Source: Elusimicrobiales bacterium
Lineage (GTDB): Bacteria; Elusimicrobiota; Elusimicrobia; Elusimicrobiales; UBA9959
Direction: 5' to 3'
Length of the DNA stretch: 64,000 nucleotides
NCBI GenBank assembly: GCA_028713125.1
Contig: JAQTOU010000004.1
Span: forward strand, 1-64,000
Shown: positions 25,816 through 34,160 of the stretch, one piece after another
How the letters are laid out: the number at the start of each line of letters is the position of its first letter
Numbering within the stretch: the first letter of the stretch is position 1
The notes under the pieces: generated by a model
Databases searched by the model: none
What the model was told of the DNA's origin: nothing
Seen by the model: the letters and a program-made list of their open reading frames with translations, nothing else
Position numbers and translations under genes: made by a program

Positions 25816-25851
25816 ACAGAAAAGCCGCTTAATGCGGCTTTTCTGTTTTTT
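25816..25851 (+). terminator. intrinsic terminator after korAB
   Basis: Stem ACAGAAAAGCCGC (25816-25828) with GCGGCTTTTCTGT (25834-25846), five-base loop, then a run of six T. It ends the korAB transcript. Confidence 0.93.
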
Positions 25852-25920
25852 GCGGTTTTTTACACCTTACAGCCGTTAAAGTGATACAATTACCCTGGGT
25901 AGCGGTAAATTTAAGGAGAA

Positions 25921-27282
25921 ATGATGAAAAATATAGCCGGAATTCTGTTCCTGTGTCTATGGTTTTCGGCCGCCGACGCGCGCGCGCAGTTCCAGATAGA
26001 TGAAATCCTGATGGCGGGGAATCCCATGGCAAGGAGCGATTTCTTCCAGTCTATGGTCAGGCCTTACCGCGACCGGACCGAGCGCTTCAGCAGCGCCAGG
26101 GTCGAAGCCCTGCAGATGGGGCTGGCCGTGGACGACGAGAGCAACCAGCTGACGCTCGAGAACTGGGGCGACAACCGCGCGGATCTCCGGCCCGGCTCCT
26201 CCCGGCTTAAAGCCGAGGGCGGCGGCATCAACGGCACCACCTACGACAGCCTTGGCTTCAAGGACGAAAAGCATTCCGGGAATACGGCCGGCGTTTACGC
26301 CCGCGCCGGTTCTTTCGAAATAGAAGCTTCACACCTGAAGGAGGAAGTCAGCAATTACGGCAGCACCGCGGCCCCCGACGTTTATAAAAGGAACGGCGGC
26401 GGCGCCGCTATCTCTTTCGGCGGCGAAGGCGCGCGTTTCGGCCTGCACGGGAACATGAACAACGGCAGGCTGCTCTCGCCCTCTTCCTCCTCCTCCGAAC
26501 TGAAAATACCCAACGCTTCGGCGGGCGCCGCCGTCGCTTTCCGCGCCGGTATTTTTGAACTCGGCTTTACGGGCGATATGGTGGGCAGGGGCTACGAAGT
26601 CACGGACGGGTCTTTCGAGGCGAAGCGCAACGGGCCTCAGATCGGGGTCCAGGCAATGATAAAGCCGGTCGCCGGCCTCAAAGCGGCCCTGCGGGGATCC
26701 ATGGCGCACCTCTCCGGGGAGAGCCACGCGGCCGGGAATAAATTGGATTTCAAAGGAGACAATATAGAGGGCGGCGCCAGGATAGAGTATAAGTTCGAGT
26801 TCATCCCGCTCACCCTCGCCGCGGCTTATGAAAAGATAGAGATGTCCCCCAAATATTCCCAGGGGAATTTAAGCGAGAAGGTGCAGGCCGAGAACAGGCT
26901 GAAGTCCTCCGCCGCCGCCTTCCATTTTTTCGGCGGCCGCTTCCTTATCGGCGTGGAGACGCAGAACCTGAAAATAGGTTACGACGACTACGTTAATAAT
27001 ATCTTCAGCGGCCATCAGTATTACACCATGGTCAGCATGGCCGGCGGGACCGAGATCTGGCTGCTCCCGGGCTTCTGCGTGCGCGGCTCGGTCAAGAGGG
27101 TGGACGTGCAGGACGATATAACCAAGGATGAAACCTTTCACAATACGGTCGCGGCCGGCGTCGGGCTGAAAGGCGAGAGCCTCTCCCTGGACCTCTCCGC
27201 CCGCAAAATGAAGAGCGACAACAAAGTCCCGAAGCAGGACGAGTTCACCGAAGCGAAGGCCATTCTGGCCTACAGGTTCTAA
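25921..27282 (+). CDS. outer-membrane beta-barrel-like exported protein
   Basis: 453 residues with a signal peptide (cleavage near ADARAQ, about residue 22). From about residue 100 onward the sequence alternates polar and hydrophobic residues in many short strands (AGVYARAGSFEIEASHL, GAAISFGGEGARFGLHG, GAAVAFRAGIFELGFTG) and the last strand ends AILAYRF with terminal Phe, the usual signal for BAM-dependent insertion. No specific porin family is recognised. AAGGAG precedes the ATG; a second ATG lies one codon on. The 3' end converges on the SpoIID-like gene. Confidence 0.7.
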   Translation: MMKNIAGILFLCLWFSAADARAQFQIDEILMAGNPMARSDFFQSMVRPYRDRTERFSSARVEALQMGLAVDDESNQLTLENWGDNRADLRPGSSRLKAEGGGINGTTYDSLGFKDEKHSGNTAGVYARAGSFEIEASHLKEEVSNYGSTAAPDVYKRNGGGAAISFGGEGARFGLHGNMNNGRLLSPSSSSSELKIPNASAGAAVAFRAGIFELGFTGDMVGRGYEVTDGSFEAKRNGPQIGVQAMIKPVAGLKAALRGSMAHLSGESHAAGNKLDFKGDNIEGGARIEYKFEFIPLTLAAAYEKIEMSPKYSQGNLSEKVQAENRLKSSAAAFHFFGGRFLIGVETQNLKIGYDDYVNNIFSGHQYYTMVSMAGGTEIWLLPGFCVRGSVKRVDVQDDITKDETFHNTVAAGVGLKGESLSLDLSARKMKSDNKVPKQDEFTEAKAILAYRF

Positions 27283-27291
27283 AAGTGCTGT

Positions 27292-27341
27292 AAAAAAGGG
27301 GACAGGCTACTTTTACCGGAAAAGTAGCCTGTCCCCTTTTT
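27292..27341. repeat. GGGGACAGGCTAC inverted repeat acting as terminator
   Basis: A perfect inverted repeat of about 21-bp arms (27294-27314 and 27320-27340) with loop ACCGG and flanking A and T runs. It is the same dispersed element as at 9802-9852. Here it lies between convergent genes, works as a bidirectional terminator, and its right arm contains the first bases of the minus-strand gene's TAA stop (27340-27342). Confidence 0.88.
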
Positions 27342-29454
27342 ATTTGGTTTTTTTGACGTACTTGATGCGCCTTATGGTTGTGCCGGGGAAGTAGAACTCC
27401 ATTATTTCTTTATAGGATTTATTGTACTTGCCGGCCAGGCCGGCCGCGCCGCTCTGGCACATGCCGATAGCGTGCCCCCAGCCGCCGCCGTAGATCCAGT
27501 AATTGCGCACTTTGCCGTTCTTGAAGCGGTTCATCTCTATCTCGAACAAGGTGCTTTTCAGGGAGCTGAAGCCGAGGATATTCCGGATCAAATGCTCCTT
27601 GGTGACCGTAACGGACCTTTTCTTCCCGACCAGCCTCATCGTATTCACGTTCCCCGACGGACTGCGCCTTAGCGGGATAATGTCCAGGACCTCGCCTATC
27701 CCGTAATCTCTGTTCACGCGGAAGGTCATGTCTTTCTGGCGTATTATTTTCATCCAGCGGAATTCCGAGGCCCGCACCCGGCCCGGGTAATTGCAGTTCG
27801 CGTCGGGGTTGCCGGTCAGCCAGAGGTGGAAATCCCAGGGGTCCAGCGGCGCCAGGCTCTTGGCCGGGTCTATGTCGGGTTTGGTGACCAAATAGGGGGA
27901 ATCTCCCCAGCCGGTGACCTCTTTGGAGGCCTGGATCCAGCCGCCGCAGTTCGAATGGTAGAAAGTGTAGGCGGGGCGGCCATGGTAGGTCAGGATCTCG
28001 CCCTCCGTATCCACTACGGCGTTGGTGGTGGTATTGGCCTCGTTGGATTTTCCTTTGTAGGCCTGGCAGTGCTGCCCGTCGCAGATGTGGTAGCCGTCGG
28101 CTTTATGCTGGCCGCCGCGCGCCCTGCGTATCAGGACCTGGGTTCGGGCCAGGACGGCCTGCGCTTTAAGCGATTCGTAAGGCCACTGCGGGGCGACCTC
28201 GCTGGGGACCACGCCAAGCAAATAAAGCTCGTTCTCTATGACGTTCACCACGCCCATGCCGCGGCTGCCGTTCGGGTAAAGCTCGATATAGCCGCGGTAC
28301 TGCCTGTCCGCGCCCTTGAACCAGGGGTTGTTGGTTTTGGAAGAGGCGTCGAAGATAACGGTTCCTCCTTCCTGCGCCGGCTTCACGAGTATCGGCCCCT
28401 TGAAACTGTTGTGGATATTCCCGTCGGGGCTTTTCAGCACCAGGCTCTCGCCTTCCGCCACCACCGTCCAGGCTTCGTCGGGCGGGATCTCGGCGTAAAG
28501 CTTCCCGCTGGCCTTGCCGGTAACCGTAAGGCCTTCGAAAGATTTTATTTTCAGAAGATTGTTCCTGCCCTGCTTGCCGGTATTCCCGGTGCCCAGGCCC
28601 ACGCGGATCTTCACCGAGGAAGAAAGGCTGGCCAGCGCGTCCAGAGGCTCCATCACCAGCGGTTTTGTTATCCTGAAGGGCGGGCGGATCTCCTCCGGCT
28701 GCTTGGTCAGCTTGCCCTCGAGCACCTTCATCATCTTGGAGGCTACCGGATGGCCGGGGGCGTAGTCGAGCACACGGTAATACTGGTTCCAGGCCTCGTT
28801 GAACTTGCCTTGGCGTGTGTAGATCCCGGCCAGAGGCAGGCGGGCCTCGGTAAAGGAAGGGTCCTTGCGGAGCGCCTCTATCAGCGCTTCCTCGGCTTCT
28901 TTGTGCATGTCGAAATTCATGTAGTTCCAGGCGAGGATATAATCCACCCCGGCGAAGTCAGGGCGGAGCTGGCGGTACTTGTCCAAATGCTCCAGGGTCT
29001 TTTCTTTTTCGTTCAGGTTGGAATAAACGCTGGCCAGGCCGAGTTCCGCCCTGGGGTGGAGGGCCTGTATCCTTATGGCCGCCTCGAAGGCGGAGCGGGC
29101 CCCGTCATAGTCGGCCTGGTGGAAGCGCAGCCAGCCCAGCTCGGAATAAATATCGGGGTTCTGCGGGTCGCGCTCGAGGGCCCGCACCAGGGCGCGCGCG
29201 GCGTCGTAGTAGCGCCCGGCCTGCTTCAGGCTGGCGGCCGCGTTCAGGAGCGGCCGGGGATTGTCGGGAGTCGCGGCGGCCAAAGCGAGATAAGCGGAGG
29301 CGGCCTGCTGCAGGTCGCCCTTGAGGTAAAGTTCATAGGCGGGCGCGGCGCCGTAGCCGTAGCCGGATTGCAAGAGGAGGAATAAAAGACTAATATAAAT
29401 ACCGCGCACGATTGTATATCGTATAAAATTAATAACAGGCCGTCTGTGGAGCAT
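27340..29454 (-). CDS. exported TPR and SpoIID/LytB-domain protein
   Basis: 704 residues. After a hydrophobic signal segment (about 17-36) come tetratricopeptide repeats (about 37-245: DNPRPLLNAAASLKQAGRYYDAARALV, NPDIYSELGWLRFHQADYDGA). The C-terminal part is a SpoIID/LytB domain (about 375-700) with ENELYLLGVVPSEVAPQWP, LKAQAVLARTQ, YHSNCGGW and GGWGHAIGMCQSGA. SpoIID enzymes are peptidoglycan lytic transglycosylases; non-sporulating bacteria carry LytB-like relatives for wall remodelling. The first ATG lies within a palindrome repeat; a GTG at about 29409, right before the hydrophobic segment, is an alternative start. Confidence 0.85.
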   Translation of the reverse strand: MLHRRPVINFIRYTIVRGIYISLLFLLLQSGYGYGAAPAYELYLKGDLQQAASAYLALAAATPDNPRPLLNAAASLKQAGRYYDAARALVRALERDPQNPDIYSELGWLRFHQADYDGARSAFEAAIRIQALHPRAELGLASVYSNLNEKEKTLEHLDKYRQLRPDFAGVDYILAWNYMNFDMHKEAEEALIEALRKDPSFTEARLPLAGIYTRQGKFNEAWNQYYRVLDYAPGHPVASKMMKVLEGKLTKQPEEIRPPFRITKPLVMEPLDALASLSSSVKIRVGLGTGNTGKQGRNNLLKIKSFEGLTVTGKASGKLYAEIPPDEAWTVVAEGESLVLKSPDGNIHNSFKGPILVKPAQEGGTVIFDASSKTNNPWFKGADRQYRGYIELYPNGSRGMGVVNVIENELYLLGVVPSEVAPQWPYESLKAQAVLARTQVLIRRARGGQHKADGYHICDGQHCQAYKGKSNEANTTTNAVVDTEGEILTYHGRPAYTFYHSNCGGWIQASKEVTGWGDSPYLVTKPDIDPAKSLAPLDPWDFHLWLTGNPDANCNYPGRVRASEFRWMKIIRQKDMTFRVNRDYGIGEVLDIIPLRRSPSGNVNTMRLVGKKRSVTVTKEHLIRNILGFSSLKSTLFEIEMNRFKNGKVRNYWIYGGGWGHAIGMCQSGAAGLAGKYNKSYKEIMEFYFPGTTIRRIKYVKKTK

Positions 29455-29482
29455 AGCTCTTGATACGGCATGACCATAGGTC
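29437..29482 (+). repeat. palindrome repeat spanning divergent start codons
   Basis: GAGC-ATA-GCTC (29449-29459), linker TTGATACGGCAT and GACC-ATA-GGTC (29472-29482) repeat the pattern seen before metK. The minus-strand gene's ATG (29454-29452) falls in the first triloop, and the ATG at 29470 of the sigma factor gene is the end of the linker. Element and start codons coincide, so it may set translation of both divergent genes. Confidence 0.75.
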
Positions 29483-30057
29483 TAATGTCCGAAGAACTTT
29501 CCGATTCCGAGCTTATCGCCGCCTTCAAGGGCGGGGACGCCGAGGCTTTAGGGCTGCTTATGGAGCGGCATAAAGCCGCCGTCTACGGCTACCTGCTCCG
29601 GCTTACCGGCAGGACGGACGCGGCCGACGACCTGTTCCAGGAAGTCTTTCTCAAGCTTATAAAGAATCCGTCGGCCTACGGGGAAAGGGAAAAGCTTAAG
29701 GCCTGGCTTTTCACCGTGGCCCGCAACGCCGCGATGGATCATTTCCGGCGGGAGAGCTCCCGCGGCGAGGTCCCGCTGGAGGGCCGCGGGGAGCAGCCGG
29801 GCCCCGCCGACTTCATGGCCTCCGCCGAACCGGGCCCCGCCGAGGCTTTTTACGGCAAAGCGCGGGGCGCGCGTATCGAGGCGGCCCTGGCCGCCCTCTC
29901 GGAGGACCAGCGGGAGGTCTTCTACCTGCGCCATTATTCAGGGCTGTCTTTCAGGGAGATAGCGGAAATGCTCGCCGTCCCCATAGGCACGGTGCTGGCC
30001 CGGATGAGCAGGGCGGCCGCGCATTTGCGCAAAAAGCTGGAAAAAGACCTGCAATAA
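29470..30057 (+). CDS. ECF-family RNA polymerase sigma factor
   Basis: 195 residues. Region 2 (about 15-85) contains HKAAVYGYLLRLTGRTDAADDLFQEVFLKL and the -10-binding WLFTVARNAAMDHFRR; region 4 (about 135-190) has LSEDQREVFYLRHYSGLSFREIAEML, a helix-turn-helix for -35 recognition. A Pro/Ala-rich linker separates them. An ATG at 29485 would remove five residues (MTIGL) encoded by the palindrome repeat. The following genes are a zinc-finger anti-sigma factor and a Met-rich exported protein, most likely its operon. Confidence 0.92.
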   Translation: MTIGLMSEELSDSELIAAFKGGDAEALGLLMERHKAAVYGYLLRLTGRTDAADDLFQEVFLKLIKNPSAYGEREKLKAWLFTVARNAAMDHFRRESSRGEVPLEGRGEQPGPADFMASAEPGPAEAFYGKARGARIEAALAALSEDQREVFYLRHYSGLSFREIAEMLAVPIGTVLARMSRAAAHLRKKLEKDLQ

Positions 30058-30095
30058 AACCGGGGGCCCGCGCGTTGTACATACAGGAGCGATAT

Positions 30096-30578
30096 ATGAA
30101 CTGCGGCTACGGAGAAAAACTTATCCTTTATTTTTACGGAGAGGCCGAGGGAGGCCTGAAGGCCGGCTTTGAAAAACACCTGGCCGTCTGCGCCGCGTGC
30201 CGCGAAGAGCTGGCCGCCCTTAAGGCCGCCGAAAGCCGCCTGGCGGAACGCGCCGTGGAGCCTTCCGCTTCCGTGGTGGCGGTCGTGATGGCGGCGGCCC
30301 GCGAGGCCGTTTCCGGCCGGCGCGGTTTTTCCTTCAGCTGGGGCGAGGCCCTGCTGTCAGGCGCGCTGGCTTCGCTGATGGCGGTGGGCTTCGTCTTCTC
30401 CGGGCGCGCCCCGGTCGACCTGGCCTGGAACAGCCGGGTGGACTCCGGTCTCGATTCGGTGGAATATTCAATGTACCAGGCTCAGTCCGATATCGTTTCA
30501 GTATCCAGCGATTGGGATTATAAGTACAGCGCCCTGGAAGACGAAGGCCTCCGGGCGGAGATGAAAGACGAGGGTTGA
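30096..30578 (+). CDS. zinc-finger anti-sigma factor
   Basis: 160 residues. The N-terminal zinc-binding anti-sigma motif is HLAVCAACREEL (H-x3-C-x2-C, about 29-40), followed by a helix, then one transmembrane segment (about 91-108, LLSGALASLMAVGFVF) and a short extracytoplasmic tail. It would hold the ECF sigma factor at the membrane until a signal releases it. The ATG at 30096 has AGGAG six to ten bases upstream; a TTG at 30075 is less likely. It starts 38 bp behind the sigma gene. Confidence 0.85.
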   Translation: MNCGYGEKLILYFYGEAEGGLKAGFEKHLAVCAACREELAALKAAESRLAERAVEPSASVVAVVMAAAREAVSGRRGFSFSWGEALLSGALASLMAVGFVFSGRAPVDLAWNSRVDSGLDSVEYSMYQAQSDIVSVSSDWDYKYSALEDEGLRAEMKDEG

Positions 30579-30607
30579 AGGGCGGCAATTAAATTAACGG
30601 AGGATAT

Positions 30608-31339
30608 ATGAATAAGAAAATTGTTATGTGGGCGGCGGTTATTGCTCTTGTTTCCGGCCCGGCGCTTAATGTGCTGGCGCAGGAGGGGCCCGGCCCCGGC
30701 GACGACGATGAAATTGAAATGAACGAAGGCGGCCCCGGCGGCGGCGGGCCCGGGATGCAGCCCGGCATGGGCCAGGGCCGCGGCCAGATGGGCCCCGGCA
30801 TGAAAGGCGAGGGCGGGATGGGCCAAGAGAAGATGATGATCAAAAAGAAGATGATGATGCGCGAGGGCAGGGGGGGCGGCGGCCCCGGCTTCATGCAGGA
30901 GGACGAGATCCTGGCTATGATAACGAAATACGATCCGGCCTTCGCCAAAAAGATCGGGGACCTGAAAGAAATAGCCCCGGGCAAGTACAAGATGATCATG
31001 CAGATGTCGGGCAAGATGTTCGGGATGGCCAGGATGCAGCAGAACGAGAACATAGAAAAGGACGCCGTCCGCGCTCTGTCCCTTGAATACGAGACCAAGG
31101 AACTCGGGCTCAAGTTCGAGAAATCCACCGACGCCGATAAAAAAACTATAAAAGAAACCCTCCGGGGCAAACTGGCCGAACTGTTCGACCTTAAGACCAA
31201 AGCCCAGGAGCTGCGCGTTAAACGCATGGACGCGGAGATCGCCAGCCTGAAGAAAAACCTCGAGAGCCGCAAGGTCAACAAAGCGAAGATAGTGGAGCAG
31301 CGCCTTGAGCAGATGACGGGCGAAGGCTACGGCTGGTAA
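30608..31339 (+). CDS. exported Met/Gly/Pro-rich helical protein
   Basis: 243 residues with signal peptide (cleavage near VLAQE, about residue 24). Residues 30-95 are Gly/Pro/Met-rich with the dense cluster KMMIKKKMMMREGRG. Residues 100-243 are charged helices (LEYETKELGLKFEKSTDADKK; KRMDAEIASLKKNLESRK). The helical part resembles Spy/CpxP/ZraP-like periplasmic metal- or stress-sensing proteins, but I do not see the LTxxQ motif. With the sigma and anti-sigma genes directly upstream it could be a target or sensor; methionine-rich segments often bind copper or silver, which is inference. A terminator follows. Confidence 0.65.
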   Translation: MNKKIVMWAAVIALVSGPALNVLAQEGPGPGDDDEIEMNEGGPGGGGPGMQPGMGQGRGQMGPGMKGEGGMGQEKMMIKKKMMMREGRGGGGPGFMQEDEILAMITKYDPAFAKKIGDLKEIAPGKYKMIMQMSGKMFGMARMQQNENIEKDAVRALSLEYETKELGLKFEKSTDADKKTIKETLRGKLAELFDLKTKAQELRVKRMDAEIASLKKNLESRKVNKAKIVEQRLEQMTGEGYGW

Positions 31340-31359
31340 GCGTCAGCGGGTCCTAACTG

Positions 31360-31390
31360 AAAAAGCCCCGCGATAAGCGCGGGGCTTTTT
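31360..31390. terminator. intrinsic terminator
   Basis: Stem AAAAAGCCCCGCG (31360-31372) with CGCGGGGCTTTTT (31378-31390) and a five-base loop; bidirectional by sequence. It ends the sigma operon and, on the other strand, the first subtilase gene. Confidence 0.93.
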
Positions 31391-31394
31391 CTAT

Positions 31395-31415
31395 AAAAGG
31401 GGACAGGCTACTTTT
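31395..31415. repeat. single arm of the GGGGACAGGCTAC repeat
   Basis: One 21-base arm, identical in core to the copies at 9.8 and 27.3 kb, without its inverted partner. The CTA inside it is the reverse complement of the TAG stop of the minus-strand subtilase gene (31408-31410), so a solo arm ends that reading frame. Confidence 0.75.
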
Positions 31416-32658
31416 GGGCGGCGAGGATGTTCTTTACCATATAGAATGCCACCGGGAGACCTGCCCCTTGTTCTTGCGGCGGCAGGCCTACGTTGTAGGA
31501 GGCTTTCGTAAGCGCGGCCCTCAGGGCGTCCGGGCCTTTTACGCCAAGGCCCACAGCCAGGGCGGCCAGTCCGGATATATGCGGCGCGGCCTGCGAAGTT
31601 CCGGACATCACCATGAACTTGCCGCCCGGGTAGGAGGAGAAGATCTTTACTCCGGGGGCTATGAAATCTATCTCCGGACCGCGCGAAGAGGACCCCGCTA
31701 TCTTGTTTGAAAAATCCATCGAGGCCACAGCCAGGGAATCCTCGTAAGCGGCCGGGTAGTTGACCGGGCCGGCGTCGTTGCCGGCGGCGCTGACCACAAG
31801 TATACCCGCCTCCCTGGCCGCTTTTACCGCCTTGCTCTGGGCGTCGGAATATTTCGGGGCGCCCAGGCTCATATTTATTATATCCACCCTTTGCTGCACC
31901 GCCCAGCCCAGACCGTCTATTATTTGAGAAACCTTGCCGGTGCCGCTGCTGTTCAGCACTTTAACCGGCAGTATGGTCGCCTCCGGCGCGACGCCTACCA
32001 TGCCGTTCCAGTTAAGCGCTCCGGCGATTATCCCGGCTACATGAGTGCCGTGGCCTCCGTCGTCGAACGGGACGGCGCCCGGGTTGAGCGTATTATAGCC
32101 GAAGGTGCAGTTCGGGGCGAGGTCCGGGTGGGCGCAGTCGGCCCCTGTATCCAGCACGGCGACGCGCGCGCCTTTTCCCTTCGTGCGGGCCCAGACCTGC
32201 GGAACCAGCATCTTGCCGACGCCCCAGGGCATACGGTCTATTTTGCCTTCAACGCTTACGGTGGATATATAGACGGGAGCGACGGGGGCCGGCGGGGTAG
32301 AGACCGCGGGCGGCTGGACCGGCTGCGGTACGCCGTCCCTGATGTCGCGCGCCGAAAGCGCGGCGGCTTCGGCGAAAGACGTTTCTTCCGAACCAAGCCA
32401 GTAAATTTCTTCGTCGTCCTCGGCCGCCGCCACCCCTGGCGCGCGGCTGATATCGGCCGCCATCTTGCTGTCCGGGAAGTCGGCCAGGACGGCGTTTATA
32501 AAAGCGAATTCTTTTACCACCCTGCCGCCGCGGCTCTCTATGAGCCGCGCCTGTGCCTCCGGGCTCATGGCGGCGTCGAAGGTCACTATCTTCTGCGCGG
32601 CAAAGGCCCCGCCGCAGGATAAAAAGGTAAAGATTATGGACAGTACAGGTTTAAACAT
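31408..32658 (-). CDS. exported subtilisin-like serine protease (S8)
   Basis: 416 residues with signal peptide (cleavage near GAFAAQ, about 21), an inhibitor-I9-like propeptide (about 23-85), a Pro-rich linker (about 108-130) and the S8 catalytic domain. Catalytic residues are D170 (VLDTGADCAHPDL), H203 (GHGTHVAGI) and S355 (GTSQAAPHISG), with the oxyanion Asn in AAGND. Length and layout are normal. It is a close relative of the protease encoded just upstream (32761-33990) but the Ser motif reads GTSQA instead of GTSMA. The last codons come from a dispersed repeat arm. Confidence 0.94.
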   Translation of the reverse strand: MFKPVLSIIFTFLSCGGAFAAQKIVTFDAAMSPEAQARLIESRGGRVVKEFAFINAVLADFPDSKMAADISRAPGVAAAEDDEEIYWLGSEETSFAEAAALSARDIRDGVPQPVQPPAVSTPPAPVAPVYISTVSVEGKIDRMPWGVGKMLVPQVWARTKGKGARVAVLDTGADCAHPDLAPNCTFGYNTLNPGAVPFDDGGHGTHVAGIIAGALNWNGMVGVAPEATILPVKVLNSSGTGKVSQIIDGLGWAVQQRVDIINMSLGAPKYSDAQSKAVKAAREAGILVVSAAGNDAGPVNYPAAYEDSLAVASMDFSNKIAGSSSRGPEIDFIAPGVKIFSSYPGGKFMVMSGTSQAAPHISGLAALAVGLGVKGPDALRAALTKASYNVGLPPQEQGAGLPVAFYMVKNILAAQK

Positions 32659-32713
32659 CGTTTTAGCCGCCCCCGGAAGATAAAAACGACCGCAGTCCTG
32701 ATTTTAGCAAATA

Positions 32714-32745
32714 AAAAACCCCGCGGTTCCAGCCGCGGGGTTTTT
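32714..32745. terminator. intrinsic terminator between the two subtilase genes
   Basis: Stem AAAAACCCCGCGG (32714-32726) with CCGCGGGGTTTTT (32733-32745) and a six-base loop. On the minus strand it lies behind the upstream protease gene, so the two paralogues are separate transcription units. Confidence 0.92.
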
Positions 32746-32760
32746 CAGGGCCGGTTGAGT

Positions 32761-33990
32761 TTATTTCACGAGCTTGGCCGCGTCCACGAGGCCCGCGCCC
32801 TGGTCGGTGGGCTTCAGGCCGGGGAGGGGGGTGGCCGCCGCTTTCAGGGCCGCCCTTACCGCGTCGGAGCCCTTGGCTCCGGCGCCTACCGCCAGCGCCG
32901 CCAGGCCGGCCGTGTGAGGGCAGGCCATGGAGGTCCCGGACATCGTGGTGTAGCCGCCGCCCTTGCGGGTGGAGTATACGTTCACGCCGGGGGCTATCAC
33001 CACCACTTCGGGCCCGCGCGAGGAGAAAGAGGCGAGCTTATCGGCCGAGTCGGAGGCGGAAACCGCTATGGCCTCCGGATATTTGGCCGGGTAATTTACC
33101 GGGCCGGAATCGTTGCCGGCCGCGCAGACCACGGCCACGCCCATTTCTTTGGACTTGATCATGATCTGTTTGAGGGCTTCGGTGCCGCTGCCGCCGCCGA
33201 GGCTCATATTGATCACGTTCATCCCGTTCATGACGGCCCACTCTATGCCGGCCACGACCCAGGAATACTGGCCGGAGCCGTTCTTGTCCAGAACTTTCAC
33301 GGCGTAAAGGTCGGCTTTCGGGGCTACGCCCACGACGCCGTTGGAGTCCCTCACCGCGCCGATGGTCCCGGACACATGCGTGCCGTGGCCCTGGTCGTCC
33401 ATGGGGGAGGCGGTAGAGACGATGGCGTTCCAGCCGCCTTTGTAGTTGGCCGCCAGGTCGGGGTGGGTAAAGTCCATGCCGGTGTCGACGATAGCCACTT
33501 TAACGCCCTGCCCGGCGGTGGTGTTCCAGGCGCCGGCCGCGTTGACGCGCTTCACGCCCCAGGGAATTTCTTTTTCAGCGGGGTCGACGGCGGGCCGGAT
33601 CTCGGCGAATACGGGAGCGTCCCAGCCTTCGCCGGTGCGGATCATGTTAAGGGCGCTTTCCACGGAGGGGAGGGGGACGGAGTTCCAATCTTTATAAGAC
33701 ACCGCCGGCGCGGTCGGGGCGGCCTCTATCCAGCGGATATAGCTGTCTTCGGCGACGTCGGTCACGCCTTTAAGCGAGTAGATGCTGGAATCCTTCAGAT
33801 CATCGGGGAAAGTCGCCACCAGGGAGGATATCAAGGTGAATTTACGGGAGATCTTTCCGCCTACGCTCTCGATGCTTTTGTCTATGGCGCCTTTGTAGGC
33901 GGGGTCGAAGCTCACTATCTTCTGAGAAGCCTGCGCGCCGATAGCCGAGGCCATCAGTACGACGGTAAGAAACGCTGTAGTTCTCTTCAT
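32761..33990 (-). CDS. exported subtilisin-like serine protease (S8)
   Basis: 409 residues: signal peptide (cleavage near IGAQAS, about 21), I9-like propeptide (about 23-88) and S8 domain with D169 (VAIVDTGMDFTHPDL), H202 (GHGTHVSGT) and S354 (GTSMACPHTAG), oxyanion N293. Calcium-stabilised secreted proteases of this class degrade extracellular or periplasmic protein. AGGAGGG precedes the ATG and an excellent promoter lies 50-80 bases upstream. Tandem paralogue of the gene at 31408-32658; sequence similarity includes the PWGV, VNYPA and SSRGPE segments. Confidence 0.95.
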   Translation of the reverse strand: MKRTTAFLTVVLMASAIGAQASQKIVSFDPAYKGAIDKSIESVGGKISRKFTLISSLVATFPDDLKDSSIYSLKGVTDVAEDSYIRWIEAAPTAPAVSYKDWNSVPLPSVESALNMIRTGEGWDAPVFAEIRPAVDPAEKEIPWGVKRVNAAGAWNTTAGQGVKVAIVDTGMDFTHPDLAANYKGGWNAIVSTASPMDDQGHGTHVSGTIGAVRDSNGVVGVAPKADLYAVKVLDKNGSGQYSWVVAGIEWAVMNGMNVINMSLGGGSGTEALKQIMIKSKEMGVAVVCAAGNDSGPVNYPAKYPEAIAVSASDSADKLASFSSRGPEVVVIAPGVNVYSTRKGGGYTTMSGTSMACPHTAGLAALAVGAGAKGSDAVRAALKAAATPLPGLKPTDQGAGLVDAAKLVK

Positions 33991-34025
33991 TTTCCCTCCT
34001 GCCGCTTATGTTTGTGGAATAGGTC

Positions 34026-34070
34026 TTTAGGCCTAAACCCAATATAGGACTTTTGGTTGATTATTGTCAA
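34026..34070 (-). promoter_or_regulatory. subtilase promoter with palindromic operator-like site
   Basis: On the minus strand TTGACA (34070-34065), an 18-base spacer and TATATT (34046-34041) form a strong sigma-70-type promoter. A perfect 12-base palindrome TTTAGGCCTAAA (34026-34037) sits right where transcription should start, a common operator position. The target gene is the protease at 32761-33990. Confidence 0.75.
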
Positions 34071-34160
34071 GGCTTTTAGCGGCGCCGCAAGAAGGCCATG
34101 CGGATAGACGGCCGGTAATTAATTCGCGGCGGCGGGGGGAGGGGAAGGAAGCGGTGAAGA

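Noticed and set aside
32755-34047. 430-codon plus-strand frame opposite the second subtilase
   Set aside because: The minus-strand protease has all catalytic motifs; the opposite frame is His/Gly-rich noise.
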